From contig NZ_SMFK01000006.1 of NCBI RefSeq assembly GCF_004349355.1, forward strand, positions 124,001 through 188,000: a stretch of 64,000 nucleotides of DNA, given 5' to 3'. Every line of letters starts with the position of its first letter. Position 1 is the first letter of the stretch. Position numbers and translations under genes: made by a program. This document shows, piece by piece, positions 19,624-28,182 of the stretch. The notes under the pieces were generated by a model. That model was not told the origin of the DNA. It ran no database searches and worked only from the letters and a program-made list of their open reading frames with translations. The DNA comes from Flavobacterium cellulosilyticum (GTDB lineage Bacteria; Bacteroidota; Bacteroidia; Flavobacteriales; Flavobacteriaceae).

Positions 19624-21357
19624 ATGCAAGAAAATAATAAAATCAGTAATGGCGTCATGCTTAATGCCTACCCAGATAGTATCGGAACAAAATTTAGCGA
19701 TACAGTGGCCATGCTTAAAATGACTGAATTTAAAGATGTCTTCTCTTTATTGTATGTATTGCCTACTTTTTTTAATAGCGATTTAGATAGAGGCTTCTCG
19801 ATTATTGATTATAATATAAATACAGATTTGGTAGACACCAATGATTTGAACGATTTAAATGAAATCAATATTAAATTAAAATTTGATATAGTTTTAAACC
19901 ATTTATCCGTTGGATCACCTCAATTTAAAGATGTGTTGCAAAAAGGAGAACAATCTGCTTTTAAAGATTTTTTCATTAATTGGAATGAGTTCTGGGAAGG
20001 AAATGGAGTAAAGAATGAAGAGGACATCATAATTCCAGAAGCAAAGTTTCTCAACAAACTGTTCATGAGAAAATCGGGATTACCCATATTAAAAGTGCGA
20101 TTTCCTGATGGTTCTGAACAACCCTTTTGGAATACTTTTTACCAACAAATAACCTACAATCCAATTAATGAAGCTGATTTAAACAGCATTCCCGACTTGA
20201 CAGATTCGTCACGAATGAAAATTGTCAAAAAAATTAATGATGCCATAGAACAAGCTATTGATTTCAACACAATTGAATTTGCAGATGCTATTAATTTCAA
20301 AAAAGAAATAACTCAAATTGTGGAGCAAAAACGTTCCTATTTGGGCCAGATGGATGTCAATGCCACCTCCCCATTGGTTTGGGATTTTTACGAAGAAACA
20401 TTGCAGAAAGTAAGCAGTTATGGTTGCAGTATTTTGCGCTTGGATGCTTTTGCTTATTTACACAAACAAGTAGGCGAATCAAATTTTTTTAATACGCCAG
20501 GAACTTGGGAATATTTAGAACGAATAAATCAAATTGCTCAAAAAAACAATTTGATGCTTTTGCCAGAAATTCATGCAGAATATGGACTTCACTTGCATGA
20601 TGAAGTAGCCAACAAGGGTTATTATATTTATGATTTTTTCTTACCGGGATTGACCATTCACACTATTGAGAGTAAATCTAGCAAAGCTTTATTAAGTTGG
20701 GCAAAGGAAATTATCAAGAAAGGATATAAAACAGTTAACATGTTGGGTTGTCATGATGGAATTCCTGTTTTGGATTTAAAAGGAAAAGAAATCGATGGTG
20801 CGTATAACAAAGGTTTATTGGAAGATAGTGAAATAGAAAAAATCATGAATACCATCATGGAGCGTGGTGGTCGAGTGAAAAATCTTTATGACTCATCAGG
20901 AAATAAAATTTCGTACTATCAAATTAACGGAACATTTTTTAGTGCTTTGGGCGAAGACGAACAAAAAATGCTTTTGGCGAGAGCCATCCAAATGTTTATG
21001 CCTGGGATTCCACAAGTTTGGTATCTGGATATATTTGCTGGAAAAAACAACTATGAGGCTGCTGACAACGGCGGTAGTGCAGGTCATAAAGAAATAAATC
21101 GCACCACCTTATCAATGCAAGACGTAGCTCAAGGTTTGGAGACTGCTATTGTGAAAAAACAACTTGAAATCATTCGTTTAAGAAATACTTCCAATGCCTT
21201 TTTAGGTCAAATTGAAATAAATGAAAGTCTTGAAAATAAAATCGATATCAAATGGAAGAATGACAACTCAGTGCTACACTTGAAGGCCGATCTCGATACC
21301 TATAATTTTACAATTGAACATATTGAACATGGAACAACAGCTGTTTTTAGCTATTAA
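19624..21357 (+). CDS. GH13_18 sucrose phosphorylase-like enzyme
   Basis: Expected to convert sucrose (or a related alpha-glucoside) plus phosphate into glucose 1-phosphate plus fructose. Recognised by the sucrose phosphorylase frame: GVMLNAYPDSIG, LPTFFNSDLDRGFSIIDY, FDIVLNHLSVGSPQFKD, ILRLDAFAYLHKQVG (nucleophile Asp274), LLPEIHAEY (acid/base Glu315), GCHDGIPVLDLKGK and VWYLDIFAGKNNYEA. It is 577 residues against about 490-505 for characterised enzymes; most of the excess is an insertion of roughly 75 residues (about 180-250) before the RLDAF strand. Neighbours (SLC45 transporter, fructokinase) support sucrose; other GH13_18 specificities (sucrose 6-phosphate, glucosylglycerol, glucosylglycerate) remain possible. 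Confidence 0.85.
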   Translation: MQENNKISNGVMLNAYPDSIGTKFSDTVAMLKMTEFKDVFSLLYVLPTFFNSDLDRGFSIIDYNINTDLVDTNDLNDLNEINIKLKFDIVLNHLSVGSPQFKDVLQKGEQSAFKDFFINWNEFWEGNGVKNEEDIIIPEAKFLNKLFMRKSGLPILKVRFPDGSEQPFWNTFYQQITYNPINEADLNSIPDLTDSSRMKIVKKINDAIEQAIDFNTIEFADAINFKKEITQIVEQKRSYLGQMDVNATSPLVWDFYEETLQKVSSYGCSILRLDAFAYLHKQVGESNFFNTPGTWEYLERINQIAQKNNLMLLPEIHAEYGLHLHDEVANKGYYIYDFFLPGLTIHTIESKSSKALLSWAKEIIKKGYKTVNMLGCHDGIPVLDLKGKEIDGAYNKGLLEDSEIEKIMNTIMERGGRVKNLYDSSGNKISYYQINGTFFSALGEDEQKMLLARAIQMFMPGIPQVWYLDIFAGKNNYEAADNGGSAGHKEINRTTLSMQDVAQGLETAIVKKQLEIIRLRNTSNAFLGQIEINESLENKIDIKWKNDNSVLHLKADLDTYNFTIEHIEHGTTAVFSY

Positions 21358-21404
21358 TTACTTTCAAAAAATTTGAATAAAAGTGTTTTTGTTTTATTGC
21401 TATT

Positions 21405-21480
21405 CCTGTAAGATCTTTTTTCGACCTTGTAGTTATTTAGTCCGACAAAAAAAACTGCAAGGTATAGGAAACCTTACAGG
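21405..21480. repeat. Nested inverted repeat (REP-like hairpin)
   Basis: Outer arms CCTGTAAGAT (21405-21414) and ACCTTACAGG (21471-21480), with one mismatch, enclose inner arms ACCTTGTAGT (21424-21433) and ACTGCAAGGT (21454-21463), paired with one G-U. It lies in the 230-base gap between the phosphorylase and the second MFS gene. No T-run follows, so it looks more like an interspersed palindrome than a terminator. Confidence 0.7.
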
Positions 21481-21587
21481 AATTTAAAATTAAATATAGA
21501 ACAACCATTTAACAATCAAAATCAGTTTATAAAGCATCTAATTTATAAAATGATACTATTCAATAAAATCATATAACTAGAAAATAA

Positions 21588-22802
21588 ATGAAAAAAAACA
21601 CCATTAAACTAGCCATGTATTTAAACTATTTTGTCTTTGCTATTCTATTGAATAGTGTGGGAATAGTTATTTTAAAAGCACAAAAAAATTATGGAGTCGA
21701 TGAATTACAAGCTAGTATTCTGGAAGCGTATAAAGATTTGCCTATTGCAATTGTCTCTTTTTTAATTGCTTCTTTTTTACCTAGAATAGGATATAAAAAA
21801 GCAATGCTGATTGGTTTAGCATTAGTATTTGTTGCTTGTATTACCATGTATTTTGGAAATTCATTTGATACAGCCAAAATCCTTTTTGCAACTGTTGGAG
21901 TTTCATTTGCTTTGATAAAAGTGTCGGTGTATTCCCTTATTGGAACGGTTACCGAAAATCAAAAAGAACACAATAGTTTGATGAGTAGTATCGAAGGCGT
22001 TTTTATGATTGGAATTGCATTAGCTTACTTCTTATTTCCAGCTTTCAATTCTGATTCTGATCCAGATGCTTGGCTAAACGTATATTGGTTGTTAGCCGGG
22101 ATTTCAATGTTGTCCTTTGGTTTTTTGTTCTTCGCCAAATTTGAAAATCAAACAGAAATTCCTGGTGTTAATTTGGCAGATGATTTCATGCAAATGTTCA
22201 AATTATTTACTAAACTTTTGACGATAGTTTTTGTAATTAGCGCCTTTCTTTTTGTAATGATAGAACAAGGAATTATGACTTGGTTGCCTACATTTAATGA
22301 TAAAGTATTACACTTACCAGAAAACATAAGCATCATGATGGCTAGTATTTTGGCTATAACTTTGGCTGTGGGACGTTTGCTTGCTGGTGTCATAACCAAG
22401 AAAATAAATTGGATTTGGGTACTTAGTTTTTGCATCGTAATGGCGATGTTGATTGTTGTTTTTGTTTTGCCAAGGACAGTTGGGCTGGAAGTTATAGAAA
22501 TTAATTCTCTAAGCGATATTCCTTTGATAGGATTTGCCTTCCCACTGGTAGGCTTATTTATAGCGCCAATTTATCCACTTTTAAATTCGGTTGTTTTAAG
22601 TGCATTACCAAATAAGTTACATAGTTCCATGACGGGTTTAATCGTTGTTTTTTCGGCACTTGGAGGTACTCTGGGATCAAGAATAATCGGGTATTTGTTT
22701 AAGAACGAAGGCCCTGAAAACGCATTTTATTACACATTAATTCCTATGCTTTTATTGTTGATCTCATTCTTTTTATTAAAAAAACTAACTGCAAAATCAT
22801 GA
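21588..22802 (+). CDS. MFS sugar transporter, partner of trehalase
   Basis: Twelve hydrophobic helices over 404 residues, of the FucP/TsgA-like branch of the major facilitator superfamily common in Bacteroidota. Its last codons overlap the trehalase start by four bases (ATGA), which ties the two products together. An inner-membrane importer for trehalose or a related disaccharide is the simplest reading, but the sequence gives no specificity residues that I can name. Confidence 0.8.
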   Translation: MKKNTIKLAMYLNYFVFAILLNSVGIVILKAQKNYGVDELQASILEAYKDLPIAIVSFLIASFLPRIGYKKAMLIGLALVFVACITMYFGNSFDTAKILFATVGVSFALIKVSVYSLIGTVTENQKEHNSLMSSIEGVFMIGIALAYFLFPAFNSDSDPDAWLNVYWLLAGISMLSFGFLFFAKFENQTEIPGVNLADDFMQMFKLFTKLLTIVFVISAFLFVMIEQGIMTWLPTFNDKVLHLPENISIMMASILAITLAVGRLLAGVITKKINWIWVLSFCIVMAMLIVVFVLPRTVGLEVIEINSLSDIPLIGFAFPLVGLFIAPIYPLLNSVVLSALPNKLHSSMTGLIVVFSALGGTLGSRIIGYLFKNEGPENAFYYTLIPMLLLLISFFLLKKLTAKS

Positions 22803-24652
22803 AAATTTCATTATATATAGATCAAGCATTTCGCGAACTTCTACTTCAAGAAGATACTGATCAGGATAAGAGAATAACAGTTGATGATAAAGGTCCAAAA
22901 AAGTTTGTTTTAAAATCATCGACAGTAGAAATTACTATTGTAGGCACTTATTTCCTTTCTAATTTGTTGCAAGAATTGGTGTTAGCTAAAGAAAATAACC
23001 AAGATTTTATTGAAACTGAATCCATTTTTGAACTTCCTGCCAATCGAATTTCTAGAATGATCAGGGACTATTTTTGGGACGGCCTAACGAGAACTTTGGA
23101 CGAAAAAGGATTAGAAAAATTGTTGAAAGATTCAAAATCAAAAACAAAAAATCCTATAATTTATATTCCCTATACAGACAATTTTAGCTTAGAATATTTC
23201 CAAAAAATAGCTCCAAAATTCAATTTAAAAGTAATACGATTGCCCGAAATTATCTCTCCAGAATATGTAAGCAGCATTAACGACGAAGGTGGGATTTTGG
23301 CTTTGGCTTTAAAAACAGAAGGTCAAAATATTGAAGGATATCCATTTGTAGTTCCTGGAGCACGATTCAACGAAATGTATGGTTGGGATAGTTATTTTGA
23401 AAATATCGGCTTGTTAATAGATAATAAATTAGACCTAGCTCAAAGCATGGTCGAAAATTTTGATTATCAAATTACCCATTACGGCAAAATATTAAATGCC
23501 AATAGATCGTATTATCTAACTCGAACGCAACCTCCATTTTACTCGAGTATGATTCGTGAGGTATTTGAAAAGATGCCCGTCAAAAACACAAAATGGCTAG
23601 GTGAAAAACTAGAAACTTGTATAAAAGAATACGAAACCGTTTGGATGGAAAATGGAAAACGACTTACCGAAAACGGATTAAATCGCTATTTTGCACAAGG
23701 AATTGGATTGCCTCCAGAAACAGAAACCGGACATTATGATGACATTTTAAAACCTTATGCCGAAGCGGCCAATTTGACTATTTTTGAATATGAAAAATTG
23801 TATTACCAAAGAAAAATAGAAAACAAAACACTTGATGTTTATTTTGTTCACGACCGAAGTGTTCGCGAAAGCGGCCATGACACAAGCTACAGAATAGAAG
23901 GGAATTGTGCCGATTTGAATGTTGTCGAACTCAATGCCATGTTATACAAATATGAAACTGATTTTGCCGAGTTAATCGCATCTCATTTTGATGATAATTT
24001 TGATTACAAAACCAAAATGTACAATCAAAAATATTGGACAGAAAAAGCCGAAAGCCGAAAAAAATTAATAAATCAGTTGCTTTGGAACGATCAAGAGTGC
24101 TGCTTTTTTGACTATAATTTTAAAACTCAAAAACAGAATGTTTTTCTGTCAGCGACTAGCTTTTTCCCGCTTTGGGCAAAAATTGCAACTCAAGAACAAG
24201 CCGATAAAATGGTTGAAAAGTGTTTGCCAAAATTGGTTTATTTGGGAGGAATAGCAGGCTGCTCTGAAGAGTCTCTTTCCTATATTGGAAAAGACCAGAT
24301 GCTACGCCAATGGGATTTCCCAAACGGCTGGCCTCCACATCAAATAATTATTTGGCAAGGATTAATCCATTACGGATACCAGACAAAAGCCCAAGAATTA
24401 ATTTACAGATGGCTTTGGATGATCACAAAAAATGCTTGTGATTATAACGGAACTGTTCCAGAAAAATATGATGTTGTAAGTGCTTCGCACAAAGTTTTTG
24501 CTGAATACGGCAATCAAGGGACAGATTTTGAATTTATTAGTCGAGAAGGTTTTGGATGGATGAATGCTTCCTATCAATATGGTTTGCACATCCTCGATGA
24601 TAACCTGAAAAACGAATTGAATAAGCTTACTTCTCCTGAAGATTTATTTTAA
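22799..24652 (+). CDS. Alpha,alpha-trehalase, GH37
   Basis: Hydrolyses trehalose to two glucose molecules. Both trehalase signatures are present: PGARFNEMYGWDSYFE (about residue 182) and QWDFPNGWPPHQ (about residue 504). The ESGHDTSYR segment (about 360) holds the expected general acid Asp, and FEFISREGFGW near the C-terminus aligns with the EYPLQDGFGW of E. coli trehalase, whose first Glu is the base. No signal peptide, so a cytoplasmic enzyme, consistent with the coupled transporter. Length 617 is longer than E. coli TreF/TreA owing mainly to an N-terminal extension. A bidirectional terminator follows. Confidence 0.93.
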   Translation: MKISLYIDQAFRELLLQEDTDQDKRITVDDKGPKKFVLKSSTVEITIVGTYFLSNLLQELVLAKENNQDFIETESIFELPANRISRMIRDYFWDGLTRTLDEKGLEKLLKDSKSKTKNPIIYIPYTDNFSLEYFQKIAPKFNLKVIRLPEIISPEYVSSINDEGGILALALKTEGQNIEGYPFVVPGARFNEMYGWDSYFENIGLLIDNKLDLAQSMVENFDYQITHYGKILNANRSYYLTRTQPPFYSSMIREVFEKMPVKNTKWLGEKLETCIKEYETVWMENGKRLTENGLNRYFAQGIGLPPETETGHYDDILKPYAEAANLTIFEYEKLYYQRKIENKTLDVYFVHDRSVRESGHDTSYRIEGNCADLNVVELNAMLYKYETDFAELIASHFDDNFDYKTKMYNQKYWTEKAESRKKLINQLLWNDQECCFFDYNFKTQKQNVFLSATSFFPLWAKIATQEQADKMVEKCLPKLVYLGGIAGCSEESLSYIGKDQMLRQWDFPNGWPPHQIIIWQGLIHYGYQTKAQELIYRWLWMITKNACDYNGTVPEKYDVVSASHKVFAEYGNQGTDFEFISREGFGWMNASYQYGLHILDDNLKNELNKLTSPEDLF

Positions 24653-24690
24653 AAAAAATCCCATTTTAATATTTCAAAATGGGATTTTTT
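24653..24690. terminator. Bidirectional terminator between trehalase and the HMA lipoprotein
   Basis: Perfect 15-base arms AAAAAATCCCATTTT (24653-24667) and AAAATGGGATTTTTT (24676-24690), with A and T runs at the ends. Genes on either side converge on it. Confidence 0.92.
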
Positions 24691-24713
24691 GTGTTTAAAA
24701 GTGAAATTAGTTT

Positions 24714-25088
24714 CTATTTAAAATCAGCTACTTTATACGTTTTTCCGTCACCAGTAGCTTCTACCAATTTTGTAATGCTTTCAGGATTCATGACTGTCTT
24801 ATCATAAGAAATTGTTGCTGATTCTTTTTTGAAATCTACTGCGGCCTTTTGAACACCTTCTGTTTTATTCAACTCCGCTTCGATAGTTTTGGCACATCCA
24901 AACTCGCAAACCATTCCTTTGATAGCGAAACTAGCCGTTTGTAAATTAGAGGAAGCAATTTCTTTTTTTACTTTTGGAGTTTCTGTTACTACTTTGGCAC
25001 TTAAATCTTTTGTATTCGTTTTTTCTTTACAACCTACAAATAAGAGGCTTGCAAAAACTAATGTTACTATTGATTTTGGAAAATTCAT
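24714..25088 (-). CDS. Heavy-metal-associated (HMA) domain lipoprotein
   Basis: Lipoprotein signal (LLFVGC, Cys20), a Lys/Thr-rich linker to about residue 50, then an HMA-fold domain (residues 52-124). The metal motif reads GMVCEFGC: the two Cys are separated by three residues rather than the usual two of GMTCxxC. The remaining fold features (TIEAELNKTEGVQKAAVDF, ATISYD) are intact. Likely binds Cu or another soft metal in the periplasm. It stands alone; a TAATTTTG box upstream suggests its own promoter. Confidence 0.85.
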   Translation of the reverse strand: MNFPKSIVTLVFASLLFVGCKEKTNTKDLSAKVVTETPKVKKEIASSNLQTASFAIKGMVCEFGCAKTIEAELNKTEGVQKAAVDFKKESATISYDKTVMNPESITKLVEATGDGKTYKVADFK

Positions 25089-25129
25089 TTTTAACTATTT
25101 AATTGGTTCACTTACATTTTATTAAAGCA

Positions 25130-25137
25130 CAAAATTA
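25130..25137 (-). promoter_or_regulatory. -7 box for the HMA lipoprotein gene
   Basis: On the minus strand TAATTTTG fits TAnnTTTG and lies 42 bases before the start codon. No -33 TTG is seen. Confidence 0.45.
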
Positions 25138-25196
25138 ATCAAAAAAAGCACCGTTAATTCATAAAATAATTACAATTTTGACACAAAATTTGATTT

Positions 25197-26078
25197 ATGA
25201 ATTCGAAAGAAATAAAATGGGCATACCTAATTGTCCTCTCCATAATTTGGGGTAGTTCATTTATCCTTATAAAAAAAGGATTAATTGGCTTGACCGCAAT
25301 GCAATTAGGCTCTTTGCGGATCCTATTTGCGGCTGTTTTTTTACTGATGATTGGTTTTAAAAGTTTAGCTAAAATCCCAAAAAACAAATGGAAGTATATT
25401 GCATTGACATCTGTGCTTGGCACCTTTTTTCCAGCCTATCTTTTTGCCATTGCCGAAACAGAAATTGACAGTTCTATAACTGCCATTTTAAATGCAATGA
25501 CTCCTTTAAACACTTTAATTTTAGGCGCTATTTTTTTTGGAATACATTTTCAAAAAAGACAATTATGGGGCGTTTTTATTGGGCTTATAGGTAGTATTCT
25601 TTTAGTTTTAAACGGAGCGATTAATAATCCAGGACAAAACTATTATTACGCAATATTAGTAATAATGGCAACTATTTGTTATGCCATAAACGTAAATTTA
25701 ATCAAGAGATTTCTGTCTGATTTGAGTCCATTAAGTATCTCAACAGGAAATTTTGCTGTACTTATTCTTCCAACATTTTCGATATTATTATTTTCTGGGT
25801 TTTTCAAAGTGGTTTCACAAGAAAGTGTACAACATTCAGTTTTGTTTATCATGATTCTTGGTGTCATTGGAACTGGAATTGCCAATGTTCTTTTTTTTAA
25901 ATTGATTCAAATGTCTTCGCCCGTTTTCGCCACTTCAGTAACGTATTTAATTCCAATTGTTGCTTTCTTTTGGGGATTATTAGACAACGAAATGTTATCG
26001 TCTCTTCAATTTCTGGGTGCTTTAATAATATTATTAGGAGTTTATCTGTCTGCAAAAAAAACAGCAAAGGCTGCCTAA
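25197..26078 (+). CDS. EamA/DMT-family transporter
   Basis: Ten predicted membrane helices arranged as two EamA repeats (about residues 8-140 and 152-288), 293 residues, as in RhaT/YdcZ-like drug/metabolite exporters. WGSSFILIKKGL in helix 1 and the paired FFGLLDNE-like segment in the second repeat are typical. Probably exports amino acids or other small metabolites; substrate unknown. It is divergent from the HMA gene and convergent with the M16 pair. Confidence 0.88.
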   Translation: MNSKEIKWAYLIVLSIIWGSSFILIKKGLIGLTAMQLGSLRILFAAVFLLMIGFKSLAKIPKNKWKYIALTSVLGTFFPAYLFAIAETEIDSSITAILNAMTPLNTLILGAIFFGIHFQKRQLWGVFIGLIGSILLVLNGAINNPGQNYYYAILVIMATICYAINVNLIKRFLSDLSPLSISTGNFAVLILPTFSILLFSGFFKVVSQESVQHSVLFIMILGVIGTGIANVLFFKLIQMSSPVFATSVTYLIPIVAFFWGLLDNEMLSSLQFLGALIILLGVYLSAKKTAKAA

Positions 26079-26120
26079 ATACAGACAGCCTTTGCATATA
26101 TTAATTCTTGAATGAATTAG

Positions 26121-28169
26121 CTACAGGAAATCGACATCAGCAACTCCTTCATTAATTTTAACTTCAGACATTTTTATATCCAATTCAAAACCTACATTTT
26201 GGATAATAGTAAAAGGCACTTTTACTCCTTTCACCTCTTTATAATCTCCGTAATTTGTAGTTTGTGTTATCGATTTACCTTCTTGTTCCATCGTTTTTGC
26301 TTCAGCTACTTTAAGTCCAGATTTTACATCATAATACAAAACAGTTTTTCCGTTTTGAATGGCATAAGCTTCATTGCCGTTGATCGATTCAATACCTGAA
26401 AGGAGAAGACCTTCTTTTTTCAAAAGTTGTAGTTCTTCAAAGGGAATTGCACTGGCTTTCATTTCGGCTAAATCGTCCCCTTCGATATTTTTTCTTTGTC
26501 CTTGTTGTACTATATAAGCCCCTTTTTCGTTCACTACTTGCTTCATCAAACTCATTGGACCCATTGCAATTTCCACTATTAATTTACCTTTTGCATCAAC
26601 TTTATTTATAAAAGTTAATGGCGACGGAGCTTGTGGAATAGTTGTAGATCCAATCATTGAAATAGTTTTTACTGCTGCAACTGCCTTTTCGCCGCCTATT
26701 GCTTTGATGTAATTATCTAAAACTACTTTTGCTGTTACACCTGCTGGAGCCACTTTTTTAAGAACTGGTTTCTCTACGGAATTACCATATTTATCATAAT
26801 AGGATATTGGAATTTTCAGACTTTCTAAACCAGGAATAACATCCGCTCCTTTACCGGCAATAACAATTCGAGTATTATCAATAAGAAAATATTTATTAGC
26901 GGCCTTTTGAACGTCTTCAGGTGTAACGGCTGAAATTGACTTTATATAATTCTCGTAAAAATTTGCAGGTAGATTTTCGGTTTCAATATTCAAGGCATAA
27001 CGCGCTACTGTTTGCGGCTTTTGAACCTGCATCACAAATCGTCCGATGTAACCAGCTTTTACATTATTTAGCAATTCTTCGCTAACTTTTTCATTTCTAA
27101 TTTTTTTAATTTCTTTGATAAATTCTACAACGGCACTATCCGTAACTACATTTCTTACTGCCGAGGCAGATTTTAATTTTGACACATATTTACCAGAACC
27201 TAACATTGTACTAGCACCATAAGTCCAACCGTGTTTTTCTCTTAAATTCATGTTTAAGTAACTGTTAAAGTCACCGCCAAGAATATTAGTTGCAATTACA
27301 GCAGCGAAAAAATCCGGGTCACTCATTTTCAGATTAATAGTATTTACAAGAGATATTTCAGATTGAACTGCGTTAGGAACATCTACAAAATTAATTTGAG
27401 TAAATCCTACATTTACTGGATCAGCATACGTTAATTTAGGAACGCTTCTTTTGGCCCATGAGCCAAATAATTTCTCCACTAATGGTTTAATTTTATCGTA
27501 TTTCACATCGCCGATTATCACCAAATAGGCGTTTTCTGGTACAAAATAATTTTGATAATTGACTTGTACATCAGCAAGAGAAACATTATTGATAGTTGCT
27601 TCGGTTTCAAATTCACCTGAAGGATGATTTTTTCCAAAAGCCAAAACATCAACCACTCTACGTGCAATTGCAGGAGTACTTTTTTCTTCTGATTTTAAAC
27701 CTTCTAGCATTTTAGCTTTTTCTTTATCAAATTCTACTTGCGTAAAATTAGGATGTAAAGCACTATCAGCCATCAATTCCAGAATCCTATTGGCATATTT
27801 AGACAATGCACTTGCACTAGCTCCATGGGAACTAAAATTTATATTTGCCCCTAAAAAATCTATTTCTTCGTTAAAAATATCTTTTGAAATGTTTTTAGAC
27901 CCGTTGCCCATTAAACTACTACACAATTCATCTACCCCTTTTATATTCCCTTCTGCAAATGGGGCATTATCTAATGCAAGATTGTAGGTTACTTTTGGCA
28001 ATTTATGATCTTCTACAATCATAACTTTCAAACCGTTAGCCAAAACAAATGTTTGGGGTTTTTTTATATTTACCAATGGAGCATCTCCTGGTTTGGGTTG
28101 TGAACGGTCTTGTGCTTGCATAAAAGTAGTTAAAAGCAAAATTGAGAGTAGTATCGTTGTGTTTTTCAT
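26121..28169 (-). CDS. M16-family peptidase subunit without catalytic motif, with C-terminal LolA-like domain
   Basis: Signal peptide (1-19), then two M16 (insulinase/MPP) domains to about residue 460. The HxxEH zinc motif is absent at the expected place (the segment reads GVDELCSSLMGNG), so this is the non-catalytic, substrate-guiding half of a heterodimer with the upstream gene. Residues about 475-682 form an extra beta-rich domain (KAIGGEKAVAAVKTISMIG...VKVPFTI) resembling LolA/outer-membrane lipoprotein-sorting folds. It follows its partner by 13 bases on the same strand, implying a periplasmic two-subunit protease. Confidence 0.85.
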   Translation of the reverse strand: MKNTTILLSILLLTTFMQAQDRSQPKPGDAPLVNIKKPQTFVLANGLKVMIVEDHKLPKVTYNLALDNAPFAEGNIKGVDELCSSLMGNGSKNISKDIFNEEIDFLGANINFSSHGASASALSKYANRILELMADSALHPNFTQVEFDKEKAKMLEGLKSEEKSTPAIARRVVDVLAFGKNHPSGEFETEATINNVSLADVQVNYQNYFVPENAYLVIIGDVKYDKIKPLVEKLFGSWAKRSVPKLTYADPVNVGFTQINFVDVPNAVQSEISLVNTINLKMSDPDFFAAVIATNILGGDFNSYLNMNLREKHGWTYGASTMLGSGKYVSKLKSASAVRNVVTDSAVVEFIKEIKKIRNEKVSEELLNNVKAGYIGRFVMQVQKPQTVARYALNIETENLPANFYENYIKSISAVTPEDVQKAANKYFLIDNTRIVIAGKGADVIPGLESLKIPISYYDKYGNSVEKPVLKKVAPAGVTAKVVLDNYIKAIGGEKAVAAVKTISMIGSTTIPQAPSPLTFINKVDAKGKLIVEIAMGPMSLMKQVVNEKGAYIVQQGQRKNIEGDDLAEMKASAIPFEELQLLKKEGLLLSGIESINGNEAYAIQNGKTVLYYDVKSGLKVAEAKTMEQEGKSITQTTNYGDYKEVKGVKVPFTIIQNVGFELDIKMSEVKINEGVADVDFL

Positions 28170-28182
28170 GATTTAGGAAGTC

